From a virus: a DNA stretch of 27,939 nucleotides. Each line of letters begins with the position of its first letter. Positions within the stretch are counted from its first letter, which is position 1. Shown one piece after another: positions 23,577 to 27,939 of this stretch. Where the stretch lies: the IMG/VR virus record IMGVR_UViG_3300011115_000060, positions 1-27,939 of that record; one strand, written 5' to 3'. Made by a program: the position numbers and the translations under genes. The notes beneath the pieces are model-generated. The model saw nothing but the letters and a program-made list of their open reading frames with translations. It did no database searches and was not told where the DNA came from.

Positions 23577-24137
23577 ATGGAAAAGCTAGCAAAAATACAA
23601 GCAACACTCAAAGCGCCGAAGGGACAAACAAATTCCTTTGGTAATTATAAATACAGGAGCTGTGAGGACATTCTTACGGCAGTAAAGCCATTACTTGATG
23701 GCTGCATATTAACTATTAGCGATGAAATTGTAGCTATTGTTGACAGGGTATATGTCAAAGCTACCGCGACAATATCAGACGGTGAACAGTACAGAGAAAC
23801 AACAGCGTTCGCACGAGAGGCAAGCGAAAAGAAAGGCATGGACGCTGCACAGATAACCGGCAGTGCATCAAGCTACGCGAGGAAGTATGCACTTAACGGC
23901 CTATTTTGCATAGACGATACCAGAGACGCAGACGCTGCCGAGCCAGAAGTAAAGTCTGCAAGCAAGCAAATTATACAAGCCGCAGTATCAATGCTGGATG
24001 CAGCAGCATCAACCAGCGATGACACAAAAACATTAGAAAGCTGGACTGATATGGCCGATGAATTGAAGAAACTAGTTTGGCCTGAACTGCACGACCTTAC
24101 AAAGACTAAAATCAAAGAATTAAAAGGTGCAAAATAA
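23577..24137 (+). CDS. ERF-family single-strand annealing protein
   Basis: A 186-residue recombinase. KIQATLKAPKGQTNSFGNYK, YRSCEDILTAVKPLLD and MDAAQITGSASSYARKYALN followed by LFCIDDTRD are the signature blocks of the ERF superfamily, which anneals complementary single strands in phage recombination (as P22 Erf does). The length is typical of the core domain plus an acidic C-terminal linker and helical tail. SD AAGGGAAA lies before ATG 23577. It starts a recombination operon and is followed by the nuclease gene with a one-base overlap. Confidence 0.9.
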   Translation: MEKLAKIQATLKAPKGQTNSFGNYKYRSCEDILTAVKPLLDGCILTISDEIVAIVDRVYVKATATISDGEQYRETTAFAREASEKKGMDAAQITGSASSYARKYALNGLFCIDDTRDADAAEPEVKSASKQIIQAAVSMLDAAASTSDDTKTLESWTDMADELKKLVWPELHDLTKTKIKELKGAK

Positions 24138-24877
24138 TGCACGTTTATGAAAAAACACCAACGGGCATTGAACCCAGGCACTTAGTCCAAGCCAAGAACG
24201 GTAATCTACGGCCAACTTATGTGTCTGACTTTAAGAAATGGCTAGCAGAAGGCAAGCTGGTAGCACCGTCTGTTACAACTATACTTGGCATATTAGATAA
24301 ACCTGCACTGGTTAACTGGAAAGTTGACAAACATTTAGAACAAGCGTTTGCGTGTAAATCTGACAACTACGATAATTACCTGACGGAAGTTAAAAGGTTG
24401 ACAGAGTTAAGTCTAGACGCTGCACCCAGGGCTGGTACGGACTTCCATAAGGTCTTATCAGACTATCAGGCAGGTATATTCCCAGACAACGCGCACGAAA
24501 GAATGTGCGCAGACAACACGTATTACCAGATAGAAGAATTTACTGGTTTTAAGGCGCACCAGTTTGATTCTGAGGTGTCATTCTGCAAGCCGTCTTATGC
24601 AGGGCAGGCTGACTTGGTAAACGACCACTGGGTAATTGATTTTAAAACAAAGCAAGAAGCCAGCAGGTTTAAGCCAGGCAAAATGGCGTATGAAGAACAT
24701 AGGCTACAGTTAGCCGCCTACCGCATGGGACTGGACAAACCTAACGTTCGATGTGCCAATGTTTTTATATGCTTGGAGGACGGAAGAGTAGATTTTCAGG
24801 AGCATTTGCAGCTTGATTTACACAAAGCAGAATTAATTTTCAATCATTGTGTCGAGATATGGCACTTAAAACTTTAA
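24137..24877 (+). CDS. PD-(D/E)XK exonuclease partner of the annealing protein
   Basis: A 246-residue nuclease. PSVTTILGILDKPALVNWKV near the N-terminus, GTDFHKVL, YAGQADLVNDHWVIDFKTKQ (residues about 154-173, holding the D...DxK active site) and HRLQLAAYRMG are the RecB/Cas4-like PD-(D/E)XK pattern of phage 5'-3' exonucleases that pair with ERF- or RecT-type annealers. The exonuclease makes single strands that the annealer uses. It overlaps the ERF stop by one base, and an SD-led operon continues downstream. Confidence 0.85.
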   Translation: MHVYEKTPTGIEPRHLVQAKNGNLRPTYVSDFKKWLAEGKLVAPSVTTILGILDKPALVNWKVDKHLEQAFACKSDNYDNYLTEVKRLTELSLDAAPRAGTDFHKVLSDYQAGIFPDNAHERMCADNTYYQIEEFTGFKAHQFDSEVSFCKPSYAGQADLVNDHWVIDFKTKQEASRFKPGKMAYEEHRLQLAAYRMGLDKPNVRCANVFICLEDGRVDFQEHLQLDLHKAELIFNHCVEIWHLKL

Positions 24878-24887
24878 AGGGAAATAT

Positions 24888-25133
24888 ATGAAAATAACAA
24901 AAGAAAGTCTTGAAAATTACAATAAAGCAAACATTATTGCGTTGGAGGACATCATTTCGCAAGGAGCAAACACAATTATAAAGCTGAATCTGGCTGAAGG
25001 AGATCGTACGCACAGACTAGAGCAAAGCGACATAGAACGCGCCAAAAGAACCATATTAAATCTGTCTCAAGATGTAACTCATAATGACGTTATGGAAGTA
25101 TCAATGAGAATATCAGGAAGGAGATTCGCATGA
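24888..25133 (+). CDS. Small early protein, unknown function
   Basis: An 81-residue, largely helical charged protein with SD AAAGGGAAAT before ATG 24888. No domain or motif is recognised (KITKESLENYNKANIIALED at the start, RISGRRFA at the end). It lies inside the recombination operon and overlaps the next gene by four bases (ATGA). Confidence 0.6.
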   Translation: MKITKESLENYNKANIIALEDIISQGANTIIKLNLAEGDRTHRLEQSDIERAKRTILNLSQDVTHNDVMEVSMRISGRRFA

Positions 25134-25393
25134 ATACCAGCAAAGAAGCATACGCAAGTATTAAGCCAGTAATGGGTAGTTTACAAGCGCAGATATACAA
25201 GATTATAGGCAAGTACAAACGTGGTTGCATTTACGACCAAGTATTAATGCAGATGTCTATGAACGGATATATCTCATCCAGTTCGGTGTCAAGCCGGTTT
25301 TCAGAACTAGAACGTAAGGGACTGATTGAATACACAGACGAAAAAAGAAAAGGCAGAAGTAAAAGAAACCAACGAGTGATGAGGGTAATTTAA
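25130..25393 (+). CDS. Winged-helix-type small DNA-binding protein
   Basis: An 87-residue basic protein. SLQAQIYKIIGKYKRGCIYD, then the helix SSSVSSRFSELERKGLIEYT and the basic wing DEKRKGRSKRNQ, make a winged helix-turn-helix as in many small phage regulators. It probably binds DNA and could regulate the recombination operon or the replication genes. The target is unknown; the candidate operator at 23510 is one possibility. It overlaps neighbours on both sides. Confidence 0.72.
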   Translation: MNTSKEAYASIKPVMGSLQAQIYKIIGKYKRGCIYDQVLMQMSMNGYISSSSVSSRFSELERKGLIEYTDEKRKGRSKRNQRVMRVI

Positions 25394-25680
25394 TGGAATT
25401 TGATAACACAAACCGTGGAACTTTATTTGTAAACAACCGTAAAACTACTGATAAACAACCAGATTATACGGGAGATATACATTTTGGTACGGTAAAAATG
25501 AAACTAGCAGCTTGGGAAAGAACCAGCAAGGCGGGTAATACTTTTTTGTCGCTATCAGTGTCTGAATGGGTAGAGAAAATACAAGAAACTCCACCGAACG
25601 GACTAGTAAAAATGCCGAGAGCAAAGCCAGTACCGGAGCAAAAATTGGTCGATGATAATTTATTGGATATACCATTTTGA
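25393..25680 (+). CDS. SSB-like protein
   Basis: A 95-residue protein with NRGTLFVNNRKTTDKQPDYT, then GDIHFGTVKMKLAAWERTSK and FLSLSVSEW, resembling DUF736-type OB-fold-like phage proteins. It ends in the acidic tip LVDDNLLDIPF, similar to the DDDIPF tail by which bacterial single-stranded DNA-binding proteins recruit partners. Being in an operon with an annealing protein and an exonuclease supports a role covering single-stranded DNA. The OB-fold and tail are read from motif, not proven. Confidence 0.68.
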   Translation: MEFDNTNRGTLFVNNRKTTDKQPDYTGDIHFGTVKMKLAAWERTSKAGNTFLSLSVSEWVEKIQETPPNGLVKMPRAKPVPEQKLVDDNLLDIPF

Positions 25681-25898
25681 AAGCTAATATCCCAGCAGAC
25701 GCACAAAAACACTTTGAGCATATGTATTATAAATTGGTCAAAAAAGGCACAAGGACTGTGCCGTTCGTGTGGCTAAATGGCGAATGGATTAAAACAACGA
25801 CAGACCCGCATATAATCAATCAAATGCTAAATATTGGCGAAATAAAAAAACAAAGAAAGTTAACTTATCTGATTAATGATGATGATAACCGACACTGA
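25677..25898 (+). CDS. Small conserved early protein with TTG start
   Basis: A 73-residue protein starting at TTG 25677, which overlaps the preceding stop (TTGA) and is probably reached by termination-reinitiation. The segment RTVPFVWLNGEWIKTTTDPH is beta-type, followed by helices. No known domain. Its end overlaps the next gene. Confidence 0.58.
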   Translation: MKANIPADAQKHFEHMYYKLVKKGTRTVPFVWLNGEWIKTTTDPHIINQMLNIGEIKKQRKLTYLINDDDNRH

Positions 25899-26199
25899 GG
25901 CAGAGGCAGCTAATGACTACATCATGGACAATGCGGGCGCGTTCGCTAAGGCTAAAGCTGAATATCTATATCTGGAGCAGTTTAGAAAGAGCAAAAAAGC
26001 ACTTATATTCCTACAAAAAACTGGTACGGTGGCTGAAAGAGAGGCACACGCCTACGCTGACCCTGACTATATTTCGCTTCTGGATGGCATTAAAGTTGCG
26101 GTTGAGACAATGGAAACGCTACGCTGGAAGATAGAGGCATCAAGCCTAAAGATTGAAATATGGAGAACACAGCAGGCTAATAGCAGAAAAGGATACTAA
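25876..26199 (+). CDS. Conserved phage hypothetical protein
   Basis: A 107-residue helical protein. ANDYIMDNAGAFAKAKAEYL, YLEQFRKSKKALIF, HAYADPDYISLLDGIKVAVE and LRWKIEASSLKIEIWRTQ are blocks of a small protein found in early regions of many podoviruses and siphoviruses. Three ATG codons occur in a row at 25876-25884, so the exact start is uncertain. Predicted to be all helix; function unknown. Confidence 0.7.
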   Translation: MMMITDTEAEAANDYIMDNAGAFAKAKAEYLYLEQFRKSKKALIFLQKTGTVAEREAHAYADPDYISLLDGIKVAVETMETLRWKIEASSLKIEIWRTQQANSRKGY

Positions 26200-26215
26200 A
26201 CGATGAGGTGCAATT

Positions 26216-26713
26216 ATGATCGTGAAAACAATTCTATGTGCGGCTGGATTGGCAATATCAACACAAACACAGGTGCAGTATCTGGCCTGTGAAGCAAATT
26301 TAGACTTAACGGCTGGATACTTTGATAGATTTACAAAGGCAGACGAGAAGCAGATTAATTGCCTGGCTGAAAATATTTATCACGAGGCACGAGGTGAACC
26401 GGAAAAAGGCATGGTAGCTGTTACAAATGTAGTTATGAATAGGGTGCATAACGACAAGTTTCCGAAAAACCCATGTGATGTAATTGCAGAGAAGAAAAAG
26501 AAAAGGTGTCAATTTAGCTGGAAATGCAAGAAAGTAGGACCGGCAAAGCCAGACGACGAAATGATTGACATAGCAGAACAGGCTTACACAAACGAATTGC
26601 CGGACGTTACAGGTGGCGCATTATTTTTCCATGCTAACTACATCAAACCCAGATGGAAGTTGAAACGTACAGCGGTGATTGGTAACCATATATTTTACAA
26701 GGGTAAAACTTGA
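26216..26713 (+). CDS. SleB-family cell wall hydrolase with signal peptide
   Basis: A 165-residue protein with SD GAGGTG (26204-26209). The N-terminus MIVKTILCAAGLAISTQTQ is a likely signal peptide. CLAENIYHEARGEPEKGMVA (catalytic-type Glu), then VTNVVMNRV, CQFSWKC and ALFFHANYIKP are the motifs of the SleB / Hydrolase_2 family of peptidoglycan lytic enzymes. It lies among early genes, far from the endolysin at 19769. It could act from the periplasm, for example at infection or in superinfection control, or be an auxiliary lysin. The stop overlaps the next gene. Confidence 0.85.
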   Translation: MIVKTILCAAGLAISTQTQVQYLACEANLDLTAGYFDRFTKADEKQINCLAENIYHEARGEPEKGMVAVTNVVMNRVHNDKFPKNPCDVIAEKKKKRCQFSWKCKKVGPAKPDDEMIDIAEQAYTNELPDVTGGALFFHANYIKPRWKLKRTAVIGNHIFYKGKT

Positions 26714-27153
26714 AATATAACCTGACTTACAGCCATTTTGACGAGTTAATGGCTAACCCAGTCAATCCTTTCTCGGTTGAGAAACGCACGTATTTTTTGA
26801 CTAAGATATACGAAGCACTGGATTCAATAAAAGTTGATCCAGATATAGAGAACTGGCGCACCATTGCAGATGTAATTAATCTGTTGACAACGATGGTTGA
26901 AGATATGGACGTATTGGAAGACGCAGACAAAACAATACAAACGTGTAAAGACGTTATTGCTAAATACTTTTCGACCGGAAAACATATTCTATCTTCTGTT
27001 GAAACTGATATAATTCACTCATTAATTGAAAGTTTAGCAGAAGCGGTTGAAGTATTGCCTGAGAGGGCAATTATAAAGGCACACAGGATTACAGAAAAGC
27101 GGGTGCAGTCTATTTTAAATGGAAACAGGAAGCATGGCGATATTGTAATATGA
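26710..27153 (+). CDS. Conserved phage protein of the ninG neighbourhood
   Basis: A 147-residue protein with a TTG start overlapping the hydrolase stop (TTGA). YNLTYSHFDELMANPVNPFS, then WRTIADVINLLTTMVEDM and an EAVEVLPERAIIKAHRIT block form a helical protein often placed next to NinG-like genes in lambdoid and podovirus genomes. It may help antitermination or recombination. No active-site motif. Overlaps the next gene by four bases. Confidence 0.62.
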   Translation: MKYNLTYSHFDELMANPVNPFSVEKRTYFLTKIYEALDSIKVDPDIENWRTIADVINLLTTMVEDMDVLEDADKTIQTCKDVIAKYFSTGKHILSSVETDIIHSLIESLAEAVEVLPERAIIKAHRITEKRVQSILNGNRKHGDIVI

Positions 27154-27560
27154 TTAAAATCAACATGGCTGATAAGTGGTTTTCTAAGTGTGTCCGAAGA
27201 CGCAATAACTGGACTTGTGAACGATGCAATGCTGTCTACGGAGAATCATACAGCGGATTGCATTGCAGTCATTACTTCGGAAGACGGAGTTATTCGACTA
27301 GGTATGACGCAGATAACGCTTTTGCACACTGTTACGGATGTCATCAATATTTAGGCAGCAATCCTGATTTATTCCAGTTATGGGTAAACTCAATGCTGGG
27401 AGAGACAAGGCTAGACCAGTTGAGACAGCGAAACAGAGACATAAGCCTGGGCAAGTCGATAAAGAAAAACCAGAAAGATGTAACAAAGCATTACAAGGCG
27501 CAGTTTGAGTGGATGCAGACACAAGATGATTCACGCATAGAGTTTATAAATTACATTTGA
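27150..27560 (+). CDS. NinG-like zinc-binding recombination protein
   Basis: A 136-residue protein with ADKWFSKCVRRRNNWTCERC, LHCSHYFGRRSYSTRYDADN, then AFAHCYGCHQYLG, which gives two CxxC pairs and several His: a zinc-binding, HNH-nuclease-like fold as in lambda NinG (Rap-type Holliday-junction or recombination nuclease family). The TTG/ATG alternative start (M at 27165) fits the common MADKW beginning. It is placed at the end of the recombination block, consistent with a role in resolving recombination intermediates. Confidence 0.75.
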   Translation: MIKINMADKWFSKCVRRRNNWTCERCNAVYGESYSGLHCSHYFGRRSYSTRYDADNAFAHCYGCHQYLGSNPDLFQLWVNSMLGETRLDQLRQRNRDISLGKSIKKNQKDVTKHYKAQFEWMQTQDDSRIEFINYI

Positions 27561-27566
27561 GGCATT

Positions 27567-27794
27567 ATGAAACTTAAAAAATGGCTAAAAGACACAGACA
27601 CAAAAGTAGTTGACTTTGCAAAAACACTTGGTGTCACAAAGCAAGCGGTGTATAAATGGATGGAAGGCACTATGCCCAGGCATGATATTATGTGGAAAAT
27701 TATAACCGCAACGAGCGGAAGTGTAATGCCACTGGATTTTATGAGGCTAAAAAATGAGCAAGATGTCCGAAGCACTGAAGAATTACGTCCCTAA
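27567..27794 (+). CDS. Cro-like helix-turn-helix regulator
   Basis: A 75-residue protein with SD GAGG before ATG 27567. VVDFAKTLGVTKQAVYKWME (residues 14-33) is a classic Cro/CI-type HTH with a turn around GVTKQAV. The N-terminus MKLKKWLKD is typical of a short dimerising repressor. It probably acts at phage early promoters. The C-terminal 14 residues overlap another small gene in a different frame. Operators cannot be assigned; the dyad at 23510 is a candidate site. Confidence 0.75.
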   Translation: MKLKKWLKDTDTKVVDFAKTLGVTKQAVYKWMEGTMPRHDIMWKIITATSGSVMPLDFMRLKNEQDVRSTEELRP

Positions 27795-27912
27795 AACCAC
27801 TGTCGGGAAGGGCAGGCACTACCTGTCAACCGAGGAAGGCGCGGGTATGACTGCAAAGCCTGTCAAGAAGTCACGCAGGGACATGATTGCATACTCAATG
27901 AAGGATATGTAA
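27754..27912 (+). CDS. 52-residue basic small protein overlapping the HTH gene
   Basis: An ORF in another frame from ATG 27754 to TAA 27912, starting MSKMSEALKNYVPK and ending RRDMIAYSMKDM, with many Lys/Arg residues. It overlaps the HTH gene by 41 bases, so either both are expressed or the real start is the second ATG at 27763. It is near the right edge of the window. Function unknown. Confidence 0.45.
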   Translation: MSKMSEALKNYVPKTTVGKGRHYLSTEEGAGMTAKPVKKSRRDMIAYSMKDM

Positions 27913-27939
27913 CTAAACTTAATTTAGACATGATTGACT

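Noticed and set aside
27913-27927. CTAAA-n5-TTTAG dyad at the right edge
   Set aside because: It is a short AT-rich inverted repeat with no promoter, SD or second copy to support an operator.

Overview
The window is one continuous stretch of a tailed double-stranded DNA bacteriophage (or an intact prophage) genome. Every gene I can support lies on the + strand. Genes are packed with ATGA, TAATG, TGATG or TTGA stop/start overlaps. The order is portal, scaffold, capsid, adaptor, tail and internal virion proteins, tail fibre, lysis genes, then replication and recombination genes. There is no tail tube, tape measure or sheath gene, and there are several large glutamine- or alanine-rich candidate ejection proteins, so a short-tailed (podovirus-like) virion is the best fit. 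Shine-Dalgarno sites, signal peptides, a 3TM-type holin and an M15 endolysin point to a bacterial host, probably a Gram-negative one. No integrase, terminase, DNA polymerase or tRNA is visible, and the portal gene runs off the left edge, so terminase presumably lies just upstream.

Layout. 1-4784: portal, small conserved proteins, a repeat protein and the scaffold. 4808-6030: the major capsid protein gene, interrupted by a 227-nt group I intron (4989-5215). Exons 4808-4988 and 5216-6030 join in frame to give 331 residues. 6046-11168: decoration-like protein, a DUF115/MptE-like protein, adaptor and tail structural proteins and a GNAT-like protein. 11170-17067: three large virion or ejection proteins with a PAPS-reductase-like PP-loop enzyme set among them. 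17067-18317: tail fibre with a C-terminal S74 autoprocessing chaperone. 18317-20230: lysis cassette of several small membrane proteins, a holin and an M15 peptidase. 20231-20419: the longest gap between genes, ending in a strong sigma70-type promoter that starts the early block.

20420-27912 is the early block. It begins with two small acidic proteins, followed by a second promoter and a structured leader. A hairpin in that leader presents a 7-nt loop exactly complementary to the bases overlapping the ribosome-binding site of a 13-codon ORF, and this ORF overlaps the start of a DUF1376 replication gene. This copies the layout of the phage P1 c4/icd/ant immunity region and is read here as a C4-type antisense RNA controlling replication. 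After it come a second replication protein, small proteins, an intrinsic terminator placed 11 nt before a start codon, and a promoter overlapping a perfect dyad. The block ends with an ERF single-strand annealing protein, a PD-(D/E)XK exonuclease, an SSB-like protein, a SleB-like hydrolase, a NinG-like protein and a Cro-like HTH protein.

The two most notable elements are the group I intron in the capsid gene and the C4-like RNA in front of the replication module. Both were deduced by eye from base pairing and reading-frame logic. No covariance model or homology search was run.
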